This document shows positions 47,893 through 61,538 of a stretch of DNA of 64,000 nt, in pieces. Source of the DNA: Piper betle (taxonomy: Eukaryota; Streptophyta; Magnoliopsida; Piperales; Piperaceae); assembly GCA_033002965.1 (NCBI GenBank), contig JAURVB010013878.1, positions 1 to 64,000 on the forward strand, read 5' to 3'. The notes beneath the pieces were generated by a model. It was not told where the DNA came from, did no database searches, and saw nothing but the letters and a program-made list of their open reading frames with translations. Position 1 is the first letter of the stretch. Every line of letters starts with the position of its first letter. The position numbers were made by a program, and so were the translations under genes.

Positions 47893-48119
47893 TGATCGGC
47901 GGCCTAGCCAACGTTCCTAATCTAGCCCACCATCTAACACAGAACCAGGTCGGCTCTGATACCATTTGTAACGGCCCAGGCCAAAGTGCAACGTAATGGG
48001 CTAAGCCATTCTTCAAAATGGGTACCCTGAAAGTTAAAGATCTATAGTCCATTCCCACTTATAAACATGATCTTATCCCAGTAGGTATTAGATGTGGGAC
48101 TAAGTTGAGGGATCTCACA
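47893..48119 (-). mobile_element. Partial TRIM element (LTR plus part of internal region)
   Basis: On the minus strand an LTR (48119-47967, 153 bp, TGTGAGATCC...GTTACA) is followed by the primer-site sequence TGGTATCAGAGCC and a truncated internal region ending at 47893. It lies 6 bp from the next copy. Confidence 0.8.
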
Positions 48120-48125
48120 ATTATT

Positions 48126-48591
48126 TGTAACGACCCAGCCTAAAGTGCAACGTAATGGGCTAAGTTATTTCTTTAAAATGGGTACCCCGAAAGTTAAAGG
48201 TATATAGTCCATTCCCACTTAGAAACAGGATCTTCTCCCAGTAGGTATTAGATGTGGGACTAAGTTGAGGGATCTCACAATCCACCCACCTTAGGAAATT
48301 TCGTCCCCCGAAATGCCTATACTTGGCCCGTTGCTAGCCCCAGTCCACGACCTTTCTGGCCTGTGACCGGCAGCCTAGCCAACGTTCCTAATCCAGCCCA
48401 CCATCTAACACAGAACTAGGTCAGCTCTGATACCATTTGTATCAACCCAGCCCAAAGTGCAACGTAATTGGCTAAGTCATTTCATTAAAATGGGTACCCC
48501 GAAAGTTAAAGATGTATAGTCTATTCGCACTTATAAACAGGATCTTCTCCCAGTTGGTATTAGATGTGGGACTAAGTTGAAGGATCTCACA
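48126..48591 (-). mobile_element. TRIM element, minus strand, two LTRs
   Basis: LTRs 48438-48591 (5' in element sense) and 48126-48279, 154 bp each, diverged from each other. The internal region is about 158 bp, with a primer site complementary to initiator-Met tRNA 3' end near 48425-48436 and a purine-rich CTAAGGTGGGTGGA tract next to the 3' LTR. No matching target-site duplication is seen. Confidence 0.85.
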
Positions 48592-49731
48592 GCTTGGACA
48601 CGATTGGAGCTTATTGTAGGCCCATTTAAGACTCGCTTCTGGTTTGACTCCTTCACTCTATTGTGATTTATTTTAACAAGAAAGCAGACGTGTCAAGTAG
48701 TGGATTTATCATATCCCACTCCACAGGGGGTCATTTAGTTGTACAAATTTTCAGATTAATAACCCTCGAGGATGAGATCTCTCTTAGTTTCTTTTTGAAA
48801 ACTCATATCTAGATCATGATGCCTTTGGGCCTACTATATTACAATCTCTTCCCAAACCTATGTACATATCATTTTTTTTGGGTTTTTCAATGAGATGTGA
48901 GACAAGGGAAAGTTGACTCACGTGAACTACGAGTAGGCATGTGCTAGTTAAAGTGGGCTCTGGATTAGTGAGCGGGTCTTTCCATTCCCGAGGGAACCTA
49001 ACAACTTTGCTTTTAGTTCCTCAAACCCAGAGAAGTGTAGAGGATTATAGGTACTACAATGCAGTGCATGTCTGGACTTGTGGATTCAAAGGGTACTGAA
49101 AGTGTCTGCATGAAAGTACTTGACCTGTTTGCTCATGGCCTGGAGTGATACGGAGGATGTAGAAGGTTTCAGGATAATTGATTTTCTCGCACAAGGAATA
49201 GGTTGAAAATTTACCGTGGCATTTGACAAGTCAGAATGGGACACTATCGAGCCGAGGCCGATAGCTTTTGATTAGTGACCAAATGAGAGTTTATAATGTA
49301 AAAGTATATAAATGATTTCATTTAAGAGGATAGTCAACTTTCGTGTGCCAGTTTGATTATTAGTTATTTTTGGACCAGTAACACTCATTAGTGACATTTT
49401 TGTCTTATATATGTAGGTGAGAACCAAAATGATTGAGTGCTATAGGGACTACAGAGGAGTAGCGATGTACCATGCACACATGTGCATACTGAATGGAATG
49501 GATATTGTTGTGTGATGAATTGCTATGAATGGTGTGAATTGAATGGTATGCCATTTTTTGCAAGAAATGAAGAGTGAATTTAATGAAATGTTTTCCATGT
49601 GATTGTAGTCGTGAATGAAATTGAAGACGTTGAGCAATGGAGTCCAGACTTGGCTATAAAGAACAAAAATGATGATAATGGCAATGTTGCGAGAAAAACA
49701 TCATGTTTTTGCTATGTTTTCCACTTTTATC

Positions 49732-49784
<53 letters not shown>

Positions 49785-50086
49785 TTCAAGATGGAGCCTA
49801 TTGCACTTTTAGAGGAGATTCTATCCATTTTGTTTTAAAAATAGTTTTTTAAAAAAACATTTAATGAGTTTGTGTGGTTTTAAATATGGTTGGCATATCA
49901 TAGCATGCGTCTACAACCATGATAGAGTGTAAGCATCTCATCCATGAATTAAATACTTGCATCACTATCTAAAGATATCGAGGTTAGATTCAAGTTAGCA
50001 TAACCTAATAAGTAGATTAGTGAACAATTTGGTCGTTGGTAGCATTTTTGGCTTGGTATGCAGGTGAACCGAATTGGGGTGTTATA
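48592..50086 (-). mobile_element. Family A element, minus strand, 3' truncated
   Basis: Its start is at 50086 (TATAACACCCCAATTCGG on the minus strand). It shares the AACCCTCGAGGATGAGATC block (48761-48779) and the Asp/Ser-like 'cagagcccactt' block with other copies. It is cut at 48591 where the TRIM cluster begins. An (AT)n tract lies at about 49735-49773. No coding sequence. Confidence 0.7.
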
Positions 50087-50580
50087 GATTCCCTCGAGCC
50101 TTCCATCTTTCGACACCTCGAGTGGTTAAGTCTTCCTTGTAGATTTACATTTCATTTTAAATAAGTAAAACCATCAATCCAAGATTTAATACTTTAATTC
50201 GTTCATGTTGCAAGCTGAAGTGGGGTCCAACAAGGCATCTCATCCTTATAGTTTTATTAAGCAACGAAAATCTTGGTAAAATGGCTCGGCATCGGAGCGA
50301 TCAAATAAAATGCCGTCAATGTCATCCTACGTCTAAAACATGGTTAAAACTCAACACATAGGGAGCCAATCAAAGATGAAGCAAAGAGAGTCATATGGAC
50401 TTTGATGAGTCAAGCACCCTCGTCCTAACTCGAAGAGCTCACTCTGCGTAGCCTAGTAAGGAGATGGAACCCGAATCAAACTCAGATTACATTGGCATGC
50501 ACAACGAGGCAATGACTCAATACATGCATAACGTATAAGATACTTAATTACTTACTTACTTGCTTAATGGAGTGTTAAAC
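50087..50580 (+). mobile_element. Divergent family A fragment
   Basis: Matches part of the copy at 61539-64000, for example AAATGGCTCGGCATCGGAGC followed by AATAAAATGCCGTCAATGTC here and AAATGGCCCGACATTGGAAG with AATAAAACACTGTCGATGTC there. The ends are not defined. Confidence 0.45.
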
Positions 50581-52395
50581 CTCATTAGGTAACTTAATTA
50601 AGGTTTAGGGTTGTAAGTAAACTTAGTTGGGAAAGTTCAAACTTAGGGTATAATGAAATGGACTTAACCAGACTATTTTTTAGATGGGCCAAATGGTATC
50701 TGAGTGGGCCTAAAATTTGGACCAATAGCCCATGACACCATAAGAGTTGGGTGTAAATTTTACCAAGTACTAGACCATGGGCCAACATGGTAAACAAGAC
50801 TCACTAAGGTTGGACTAAGGTGCTGGAAACACTATTCCCTAGCTGCGCACCAATCTTTCTAACTTTGGTTCGTAGGCTTAAAGACTCCAAGTAGGTCTAC
50901 GTAGTGTTAGCCAACACATTGCTCTTGAATCCAATAAAATTTTACATCAAAATTCCTAGGATTTGGGCCTCAGCGAACTTGACAATGGAAGGCGTTAACT
51001 AGGTTATTTCTAGAGCTGGCTGAACCTAATGGGTTTTCTAAATCATATCGTAAGTTCTGCTGAGCCAATGGCTTCAAAATTTTAGTATGAAGTTATTGGG
51101 CGACAACATAAGATGTGGGAGTAATTTCATGCAATTTGTTCATCGTTTGACTTAGGGTTTAAATTTTGAATCCTGAGTTAGAGAATTAGGGTTTCACCTT
51201 GTGTTCATGAACACTTTCGATAACTTGATTAATTAGCCACATGAATGATTTTTACTTAATACCAAACTTGCAAGTTTCTAGTAGACAATTAATGAGTCCA
51301 ACCATAATTTTTACAAATTTTATTAACCATTTTTATTTGTCTCATTGAGGAGCACAATATCAGAGCATGGCCACTCCGAGCCTAAGTGTGTGCACAGGGG
51401 CTATGACTGTCTAAAAAGCGTCTAAACACACAACAAATACTTTAGATTTGCAAGGGACATGGTCCTAAACCTAACTAGATTTGAATCAAAAAAAATTGAA
51501 AACAAGATTTGGGATGGCGCAGTGTCTAGCCGAGCAGTGTCAAGCACCGAGGGAGACTAAAGGTGTGACTCACCCATACATACCATGTATATGCATGCAG
51601 CAACAAGGGCTGAGCATGCAACTTGATCCATGTCGCAACTAAACCAATACTAAAACTATCGGGAAGAAAACCCAAGTTTTATAGTATTAAATTAAAAAAG
51701 TGTTTTATTGCTACTTAAATATAAAATCATGTACTATAGCATGTTTTTAATTCATAATGATTTTACCCTGCTTTCTCATAATTTTACTAAGTAGAAAAAC
51801 TATATATGATGCTTGTACTTGATCTAAACTTGCAATTAATCATGCAACCAATCATACTTCCTTGAAACTGTATGCAAGTTAAATGATAGTCAAATAAAAA
51901 TGTTTGATCCTCAATTTATAACTTTAATCAACATTTGATTGATATAATAGTTAATTCTAAACATAAACATGAGCGAAGAATGAATTTTAAACATGAATCA
52001 AGATTTAGATTATCATTTATAATCTTTAACCTAAGATTTAGATTATAATTAGTACCAATGACATGTCTATGTGATCTAGTAAAAATTAAGATTTAGATTG
52101 TAATTAGTAACCTTTAACCTCGTAATTTTCCTTGATCTCAACTCCTAATGCTCCATCCTTTGCAATTTGATGGAAAACTTGTTCTAAATCAATCAAATCT
52201 TCATGGAAAAGGGTTTGAAGATAAATTCCTCCACAAAGAAGAGGAGAGAGGTCGTCATTCTCTTGGGGAGAGGGAGAGTCCTTTTGGGAGTGAACTCCTC
52301 CACGTGTCTACTTATAATAAGTCATACCTTCTTATCCATCTTAGACCTATTTACTCTCTTCCTTACCTGCATAGGAGAGATTCTAAGGTGCTCTT
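50581..52395. other. Unassigned, probably old repeat DNA
   Basis: No exon or terminal repeat is recognised. Short open frames at 52148-52513 and 50594-50797 have no known domain. Confidence 0.35.
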
Positions 52396-53830
52396 TGTAA
52401 AACCCCATTTTTGGGTTAGGGTTTTACCCAATTTTAGTTTTTCCCTGTTGAGGTTAGTATCGAGTCGGTTTGAGCGAGCCCGAGCCAGACTAATTTTTAG
52501 AATATGGGTATGAGGCCCAGATGACCATATGAGTATGTTATGGAGGTTGAATATGCTAAATATGCATATGATAGTTTCAAATATGATACAGTAGAGCATG
52601 AGTTATCAGTGTAGACACAACATATACATATGATTTTCATAAGTTAGCCAGGGTTTTAGGCCTAGATCTAAGTCATTGCAGCGTTTAGTATCCATTTAGG
52701 ATTTTTCGGTATTTCATTTGCATGCAACATAGGAATTTTGGATCACTTGATTCTGCCCCTGTGGGCCCAACTTGATTCAATTTATGATTTAAGGCTCATT
52801 TAAGCTTCTTGCCTCGATTCCCACTTACAGAGTCAATTTCAGGAATCAAGTTAGTTTCAAGTTCAGATGGTCTCGTTCCAAACTTTTCATCCATATGTAT
52901 AGTGCATATACCCATAAGTGGGCCCCACTAGGTCATGAGTTTTTGGACATCCAAATCGTGCCACATGGCAAGATCTGAGCCATCCAATCAGCTTTATCTT
53001 CACCCAATGATTTCCAAAGTTTCTGCGATTTTGAAATTTTCCACTATTACGCCGTTGCCACTTTGGCTCGCTGCCAGCGTGATCCCCACCCTCCTTCAGC
53101 CATCACATCGGTACGGCTGTAACCATCTCGCGGTTGGCTACTAGTCCATACCCATCATCAACACCGGAGCCGCCACAGCAGTCGTCGGAGAGTGTTTTTC
53201 AGACTTGTTTTCCGCTGCCATTGCCATCTTTTCAAACCCTTTTTCGGTGTCGGCGAGTGACCTTCGAGGGAGCCGACCACCTCGACGGCTTCCCCTCCCT
53301 GAGATCTACATTTTGAGGCCACTCACGACCATCGCCGCAGTTGCATTCGCTGCCAGCTGCGTTGCTGCACACGGCGGTGATGTGCTCTTTTTCTTGCCAT
53401 TTTTTGACCATCCAGCGGCCGAACTCCTCCGACCGTCACCACCATCAAATTCCCGATCCTCCCCTCTTTTGATCGCGACCGATGGCAGCCTCCACTATGC
53501 TGTCGTGGCCATTTTCCAAAGACGAGCACCGCCACCCCCATCCGACCCATTTGCCTAGTTCATGGTCCGCCTGCCCGCGACCGTGTCCACTACCCGATCG
53601 TGTTCGCCAACCCACCAACCCATGTCCAAGTTTGCCTTCCTGTGGTCAAGTCATGTCCACCCAGTCAACCCAGCCCAGTTTCTCAGTTAACCCAGACCGA
53701 GTTGGTTCAGCTTGGTTTGGTCTAGTTCAGCTTGGTTTAGTCTGGTTTAGCTTAGTCGATCCGATTCAGCTTAGTTTTAGCCTATTTTCGGCTGTTTCTC
53801 GACCCTTTTTGGTTATTTGAGAACCCCCAT
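52396..53830 (+). repeat. Possible LTR-like element with GC-rich core
   Basis: Begins TGTAAAACCCCATTTTTGGG, like family A starts, and contains a GC-rich low-complexity core (53040-53650) similar in character to the core at 33480-34130. No matching end or duplication was found, so the assignment is weak. Confidence 0.35.
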
Positions 53831-54374
53831 ATTAGTTTAGATGTATATTCACCTGATTTAGCATGATTGGATGTTATGATTATTTTTCTTTATTGATTAA
53901 TTAATTAATTCATTCATTCATTATTATTTACACATGACCACATCTAGTTTGTTTACCACAACTTTTCCTTGTCAATTAACTTATTAACTTGTTGCCTTTG
54001 ACATGTCCGATCAAACTTTTGTGAGCAGATTCCATTAACATCTTATTTCTATTAATGGATATTACTTTTATGAACATTGAAAATTATAATTTCTAGTGAA
54101 CCATGTATTTAGTCAAGATCAGTTGTGCAAAAGAAATTTCTTGTCTAAATACCATGTCTTTTTCTGATTTATCCATCAATTTTCAATACTCATAACTCAG
54201 TGTGTAGAACTTTGATTGATGTGATTCTTCTTGCATTGAAAATGTTAGAGCGTTTGCTTTATACTCCTATATTTCAAACTTTTTGGGCACAAAATCTAAG
54301 AGATATGATTTAAAAGCTAACGCAACTGATATGTCCGACACTTTAAAACAAAAAATTTTCGGGGATTACAATAA

Positions 54375-55210
54375 CATTGCCTAAGCATTTTTAGTATGGC
54401 AAGCAAGCCTAACGTGGGTGCTCCATCAAGATAAAATTCCATAAGTTAGAAAATCATTAATTGTACACAACAAAGCTACCCCCATATAAAAATTTTATCT
54501 TAGTGAAGCATCCCATGTCTCAACACCATCTGCTCATAACAATTTCAAGTCATCAATGAGTGGTCTGGGATATACATCAATATTCTTACCAAGCCTGTCT
54601 TTTCTAGGAGTGCTGCTAGATAACTTGGGGCTTTGCAGTGTAATTTTCCATCTGTTGCATATAAAACTTTTTGGTGTCATTTTCGGGGATTACAATAACA
54701 TAAATCGATGTGTCATGCACATCCTTGGTGGAAAATTATAAATGATGATAATGACCAGCCAAATAGAATAAAACTTTACTAAATACCCAAATGAACTAAA
54801 ACTGACTACACACAAGTCTAATCTTACATTGTGTGGATCTGAAGCAAAAGAGTGACACCTATCAAAATGTTTCCATGTCTCGTTATATGAACGGTGAGTC
54901 ATTACCCCAGGGACCCCTGGATTCAGTGCATGCCAAGACATGTGTTCGACGATCTTTTGCAACATGAATAATCTTTGTAATCTTAGAATAACAAGAAAAT
55001 ATTGCAGCACTTTAGCTACGTCTTGCAGTGTAGACACTCTTGTAAGTGAGCAATCTCCTTATAAAATAGCGTGCACTTGTTGGGGCATACATGTATTTTT
55101 TTCACCCACATTCCTAGCTTCTTAATCAATTTTTTTGAATTATAAAACGAACCTGATAATTTGTTCTTTCTTGGCAAAACACTTTTTATAACAAAAAATA
55201 AACTCATCAA
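54375..55210 (-). pseudogene. CACTA (En/Spm) TNP2-type transposase fragment
   Basis: TNP2 is the large transposase-related protein of CACTA DNA transposons. In family order on the minus strand: LPRKNKLSGSFYNSKKLIKK with KIHVCPNKCTLFYKE (55210-55016); MSWHALNPGV, then DPHNVRLDLCVVSFSSFG, YSIWLVIIIIYNFPPRMCM (55037-54700); and after stops KNIDVYPRPLIDDLKLLW, LLCTINDFLTYGILS and WSTHVRLAC (about 54590-54410). Several stops and frame changes interrupt it, so it is inactive. CACTA terminal repeats were not found. Confidence 0.85.
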
Positions 55211-57135
55211 ATATTACTTGGGCAACATTATAGCTATTTTTATATTTAATATCCTTGGAGTTCAATATAGAGGAGATGCATAGTCACAACTGGGATACAA
55301 TTCATAATCTTTTTGTCGAATAAGATCATAAAATATTAGGTTGTTTATCAGCTGGGTCATGGTGGTGTGCCGATTGATTAGGAGCCTTAAAATGTGGACA
55401 GACAACATCACATAATACCTTCTTAAAACCTAAATTATCCTAATCAAATGCACTTGGACTTGAGCTTCTATACACATGATATCTAGATAAAAATAATGAA
55501 CTCTCACCATGAGAGGTCCATATATAATATGCTGGCATAAATTTGTAATAATATAAATGTTGCTTGACATTATCTCATTTCATACTTTACTGATTAATAC
55601 ATCAATTACACAGACAAAGAATTTCCAAAGTACTAACAATTCCCATACGTGAGAATGTAAAGTAAAGGAACATCTCAACTCCTCGTTTATAATCTCAATT
55701 GAAAATTCCTCCACCAGTGACAATTGTAATGACCCGAGCAAGTGCAAATCAATAAATCTAATTTATCTATTTAAAATAATTAAACCAAATTAAAAATCCA
55801 TCGGAACATCTCTATTAATATACTACTAAACATCTTATGTTCCATGTGAAATTAATTTTTTAAACATCTTATTTTGGACCCATATTCTAAAAAATTTTGT
55901 CTTTAAAATTCTTTCCTTTACCGGTGGACCTATTCTATGTTGAGCTTAAAGTTATTAAACTCTCTTAGTTATTATATGAAATTCACTTTGTGTGCGTCAT
56001 GAGTGAAAGAACAACGAGGAAATTATAATTATCAAAGTTTAATCGACAATCAGTAGTCATTTGATAGAAGAGTAAAGAAGACTGTAAACTTGTGGCCAAA
56101 TGATCAGCAGCCAAACGAAGTTTGGTAGTAGGCAGGAGAAAATCCTCTGGCACATCAGCAGGGCTTTGGTAGAGGTTTCATACTTCAGATGCTGCCGATC
56201 GATAGCGTACAGATGTTAAATATAACTGTTAGAGGTGTTGAAGCGACAATTTCGAACTTGGCTATTATTCTTAACTAAGATATTTTGGCCTACAAATATA
56301 AGCGTATAGTCATTGTCCAACTATTTTAAGAATCTCTTGGGAGTTGAAACTATTAGTATTAGCGTTTTTGTGAAAACGGCTTGTAAATTCGTCATTCTTT
56401 GACTTTTACAATTTAGGAGTGTTTTAGAAGATTTTGGTAATTATCATTGATTGTTTAGACTTACTTGAAGGCGTTGTACTATTGTTTGGAAATTTTTAGT
56501 GTTTAGAATGTGTGAAAACATCTAGGCCTCAGAAATCGTGTAAAAGGTTTTTTCTGTCTCCAAGGTGTTGGTAGAGGTTGAGCTTCCTAGCTGTTGGTGG
56601 GCATTGGAGGTGAACCTTGTTAGTAAGATGAACATGTTGCATGCAAGGTACACTAGTCGGTCTGACCCAACCCATTAAGGATTATTTTACTCCCACCAAA
56701 CCCAACCCTCATTTAAATGACCATAATATTTAAGATAATTTATAATTTTCCTTTTTTTCGGTAATCTTACCTTATTATCTATCTTATCTCCTTTTTGTGA
56801 AAAAAATGATTTTTTCTAGCTTGCAATTTGCTACTACAAGCCCCAAATCACCCTACTAAACATGCTACTTAATATAGCCACCTGGGTACTTACGAAATGT
56901 GAATTATTTACTTGCAAAAATGAAGATAAAATTATTTGAATCTAGCCCAAAAAAACTATACAAAAATATATTTATTACAGAACTTATAAGTTTCGTATAA
57001 AATATATTGGAAATCATTTTTGATCTACAAAGTAAACCACAGATGAACATAAAGCTATCAAACCTAATTGGTACATTGTTAACATTTGGACATGAAAATG
57101 CAAGAGGTGAATAAGTAGCAGTTGCCATGAGAATG
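55211..57135. other. Unassigned, contains one LTR-like start
   Basis: A TGTAATGACCCGAGCAAGTG sequence at 55725 resembles a retroelement LTR start, but no partner end is found. The rest is AT-rich without recognised genes. 55211-55480 may be further CACTA debris. Confidence 0.35.
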
Positions 57136-58212
57136 TGTAACACGCCAACTTAGCCTAAAAGGATGGACTGAATTGTAATATTATAATTTGGAAGCTACTC
57201 ACTAGGATATCGGATACAGACTTTACAGAAGCTGATCTCAACCTTCCGTGGAGGCTTGAAACGGACAACCAACTTGGTTTTCATAAAATGCATGTAAAGT
57301 TCGTACTATAAAGATGGATCTTAGATTTAAAGAAATCCTATATGAACATCCCTAGCCGTAACAAAGGCAGAATCTCCCCTATGGCTATGAATGGTGACTT
57401 TCAAAAAAATGCAATGGTTATTCCCAATAGTAGAAGAAGACACCTCTGCTACAGTTTTAAGGTTGCATGTTATTGCGTACATCATATTTTCATTACTTAG
57501 TTCAAGTGATTTACTTAAGTCTTCTTATTAGTTACATGCTATTGTGTACATCATGGTTACCTGTTCCACATACCCTACGCGAGCAATAATTAAAACATAA
57601 GAGAAATTACATATCATCATTGAGTATCAGTGCATCAAACCCTAATACCTAAGCTTCACGTGGATCTTCAATTGGTGTAAACTATAAACTCCTCCACTCA
57701 TGTTACTCTAACACACAAACAACTGCAACCAAATGCATTATTTGTACATAACTTAGCACCCCATCATGTTACATGACTTTGGGACTTATATACCCTGCAA
57801 CAATGGTTAGCCTTCCTCCAATGTATTGCAGCTCCATAGTAATAATATAATAATGTAACGATAAAATATGTTTAGCAAAACCATCATGACATGAATCCAA
57901 ATTATATAAAGTTCACATAGTTATGGCATATGCCTGTCATGTAGTCATCCACAAAGTAAATAATCCAAAACAGACAACATAACACAGTTCGCCCACCACT
58001 ACTGCCACTGAATCGCCTAATCTATACACCTAGGCCAGCCAATACAAGGGAACCCTACCTACATATAATAGAGAACTATGTCCGTAATCAAATAAATTTT
58101 ATTACTGGTCCGAATACTACCGATAAAAAAGCAAGCTGGTAAAAGGTTATTCTATTACCCAAAGGAATATAGGAAACTTCAGAATTACCTCACATTAGGC
58201 AGCAAGCAAACA
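57136..58212 (+). mobile_element. Family A relative, split by a nested 3-kb copy
   Basis: Starts TGTAACACGCC. It continues at 61248-61538 after the nested minus-strand copy; the joined sequence across the insertion matches 61900-62000 of the next family member. Confidence 0.65.
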
Positions 58213-61200
58213 TCTAAAACCCGTGACTCGAGTCAGGGTTTTATACTCCAAAACTGATCGGTTTAGCCTTAGGTCTGAGTCGAGTCAATTTCAAAACATG
58301 TGCGTCGAGCTGAGGCTAGCCGTGTGTTATGAGCCATGAGGGTCAAGTGTCCCTGAGTGTATGATGATAACGTCACTAACATAGTAGGAAAATGAGTTAT
58401 CAAAATATACGACAGTATGCCAAATTTTTTTATTCTTTCATGCATTAGACCGTAGAAATTAAAATTAGGCCGTTTATCATGTTAGGAGGTGTTAGATAGG
58501 ATTTTGGGTGGGTTGGTAGGTTTAGAACATGTTATTTTATTTATTTGACCATATTTTATGTTATAGTATTTTATTATATTTATATTTTATATTTTTTTAG
58601 AATTTAATTATTATATTGACTCAAGTCAGGAGCGAGTCAAGTTTTTTTTACAAAATTGCCCTTGACCTCCTCCTTCTTCTTCTCCCCCAATCTCCTCCTC
58701 CGAAACTTCCACCGACCCCCTTCCTTCCCAACCTAGCCAGTGACCACCTCACCATCGCCACCACCCTGGCAACCTCCCCGCGCCGTCGCCGCCCTCTCCC
58801 TTGTCCCCTTTCCCCACTTCCCTCCCTCCCAGCCCTTCTCCCCGGTTCCTCTCATAGTCACCACCGCCACCGTCCTCCATGTGTCACACCACCAATCACC
58901 AACTCTGGTGACTCTCCCCAGCCCTTTCCTCATCCTTCCCGACCCTTCCCCAGTCTGTATGATGATATGCCGCTGGCCAGTCGCGTATAGCCGTCAGCCA
59001 CACCACCCACCCCTCTAGCCAACCTCCACCTCCCCTAGCCATTTCTCCCCTCTACCTAGTCGACACAACCACCTAGCTGGCCTCACCTTAGCCGGCCACA
59101 ACTAGTAACCGCCGCCAGCGAGCCACCCCTCCCCCTTGCTCATTTTGTTCCTGCAACAAAAACCATAGCCACCATCTCCCTTCTCATGGCACCGGCAATT
59201 GTGGCCGTTGCCGCCATCGCCGCATAATTGTCGGGTAATCGCCAACTTAGATATACAATTTAATTTTTAATTTCATTTTTTATATGATTGATCATCATTA
59301 GCATGTGCATCATTGTAGTTATATATTCATAACTTTGAATTATACTAATTTTAGTATCTTGAGATTTATTGCTTATATTGTTGTGATTATGAAAAATATT
59401 TGATTAGTTAATTAAAAATACGTGCATGTCAATATTTGTTGTTAATTAATGTTAGATAAGTAGACTTGTGAATTACACATCTAGTTCTAATGATTAAGTT
59501 GTCATAATTAAGTATTAGTTTCATTATTAAAAAGGATTATGATCTTTAATTAGTTAATTGATATGTTTAAATTACATATTAACAAATTTGTCATGTTGAT
59601 GATGTGATCATGTAAGAATATAGATTCATATGACATGATTATTAGGATTTGTTTGGATTGATCAAGATAGACACGATTTCCCTAATGTTGTTTGCTTTAT
59701 CCATCATGTCATTCATGCATGATATGGGTGTACATGGGCTTTAGAATTTAGCCATGTTTGTGTAGGTTCAGTGTAAAAACTTGCCTCATAGGAATGATTC
59801 CTTGTTTGGAGCTTCTACCAAGTCCATTTAGGACTCGTACTCTTACTTGTCAATCTCTTCTATTGTTGCTTTGGATTGTATGTTACAGGACATGTTAAGT
59901 GGTGATTTATCGAACTCCACTTAACATGGGCCAATTTAGCAAACAAGTTTCTTGAATTAACAACCCTCGAGGATGAGATCCCTCGTGTCTAATTTCGAAA
60001 ATAAGATCCACTGCAAGTTGCCTTCGGTCTTAAAATATTAAATCCCATCCCACACATATATATGATTTTTATTGAGTTTTCAGTGAGACAAGAGATGGAG
60101 AAAATAACTCTCGCGTACCATGAGTAGGTGCACGTGCCATTCACAGCGGGCTTTCGATTAGTGAGAGGGTTGTTCCAATCCCAAGGGCCCCTAACAACTC
60201 ATGTTTTGAGTTCCTCACACCCAAAGAAACATGGGGTTTATGAGTACTATTTATTACAACACATGTCCAGACTTGTGGTTAAAAGTACTAAAGGCAACTA
60301 CTTAAGAGTACTCGACCTTCGTGCTCGAGTCCAGGACAAATATGGAGGATGGGAGAGGGTTTAGGATATATACTGGTAGTCTTGAGGGACTAGAAGAAAA
60401 TGAGCAAATGCTGAGAGAGGCATCAGACCAGTCAGTTTGAGATGCCATCCAGACTATAGCTCGATGGCTCCTCAGTAGTTACCCTTAAGAGAGTTTTGTT
60501 GGAGTATATGCATGTTTTTCTTTTCAAAAGAGTTAGCTCTCATTGACTATTTGATATTCGTTATTTTCTGGACCAATGACAACTGTTACTGATGGTTTTC
60601 TATTATATATGTAGGTGAGCCTCAAACACAACTAGATATGCCATACTTGATGAATGAGCAATGACGTCCTTGCACACACACATGCCTAACGATAGGACGC
60701 TTATTTCTGATGCTGGTGAATGTGTAAAATTTTTTATATATATTTTGATGATATTTAATGCATGGTTAACATGCTTTGTGAATGAAGTTAGTAATCTTGA
60801 AGTTAGCAAACTTTTGCCCATGTGAAAGTGAATGGTAGGTGGGTCAAGACCCAGTCAGGATCATGATTTGGGAATGTTATGATAATGGCAGAATGTGATG
60901 TTGTGATAGGTCTTGTTTTTTTTCTTTTGTATATGTTGTGATATAATAATGGACAAGATGGTTTCCTTATTACACTTTTAGGGGAAACTTTGACCATCTA
61001 CTTATAGGATTTTTATAATATTTAAATCGATTGCATTATGATATTTTTGTCATTATATCATTCACGTAGAGTCCTACTAGGTTGTGCATTTCATACATTC
61101 ATTGTGGCATGTTTTTCATCTTATGACACTTGGAGTAGGTCCTTTCCGCTTAAGCATGGGTTGACCAACTTAATCAAGTTGAGAATCAGTTTGGTCTCTA

Positions 61201-61247
61201 TAACATTTCCAATTCAGTTAATAGCAAACCAGATTTGAGGTGCTACA
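58213..61247 (-). mobile_element. Family A element, 3035-bp solo-LTR-like copy with target-site duplication
   Basis: Minus strand: starts TGTAGCACCTCAAATCTGG at 61247 and ends CGGGTTTTAGA at 58213. It is flanked by the perfect 5-bp duplication AAACA (58208-58212 and 61248-61252). The unfilled version of this site is in the neighbouring relative at 61946-61950. It shares the AACCCTCGAGGATGAGATCC block (59962-59981) and the stem-loop at 59891-59928. The C-rich core (58660-59230) corresponds to 33480-34130. No gag, pol or second LTR. Confidence 0.85.
59891..59928 (-). promoter_or_regulatory. Conserved stem-loop in family A element (second copy)
   Basis: Perfect 12-bp inverted repeat CATGTTAAGTGG / CCACTTAACATG with a 14-nt loop. 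Against the copy at 32945-32982 two base pairs differ on both arms in a compensating way. Confidence 0.6.
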
Positions 61248-61538
61248 AAACATACCTAAATGAGTGATGGCATGCATGCACGACTAATATGACTGGGTCT
61301 TTGCACCCTTACATCCTCCAAATTACACCCACCACAGCACTCTTGTAGCAAAGTGAACGGTCAAGTTAGTGACAAAATTTCTAAAATGTATGGACCACAC
61401 TAGTACTTCACACTACATTAGGGAGTATTGGTGCGGTTCATACATGCCATCAACAATCTTATTAATAAAAGTTGTAAACCATCATACTTATAAATATAGG
61501 CTTTAGAGAGGATTTAATACTTAGTTTCTGGTTCTCAT
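61248..61538 (+). mobile_element. Continuation of the family A relative split at 58212
   Basis: Resumes directly after the nested copy and runs to the start of the next family A relative. Confidence 0.6.

Noticed and set aside
54414..54517. Inverted repeat considered as a MITE
   Set aside because: Both arms fall within TNP2 transposase homology in the expected order, so it is not an inserted element.
58616..59018. Proline-rich open frames
   Set aside because: They lie in the corresponding C-rich core of the minus-strand family A copy; low complexity and no conserved frame.
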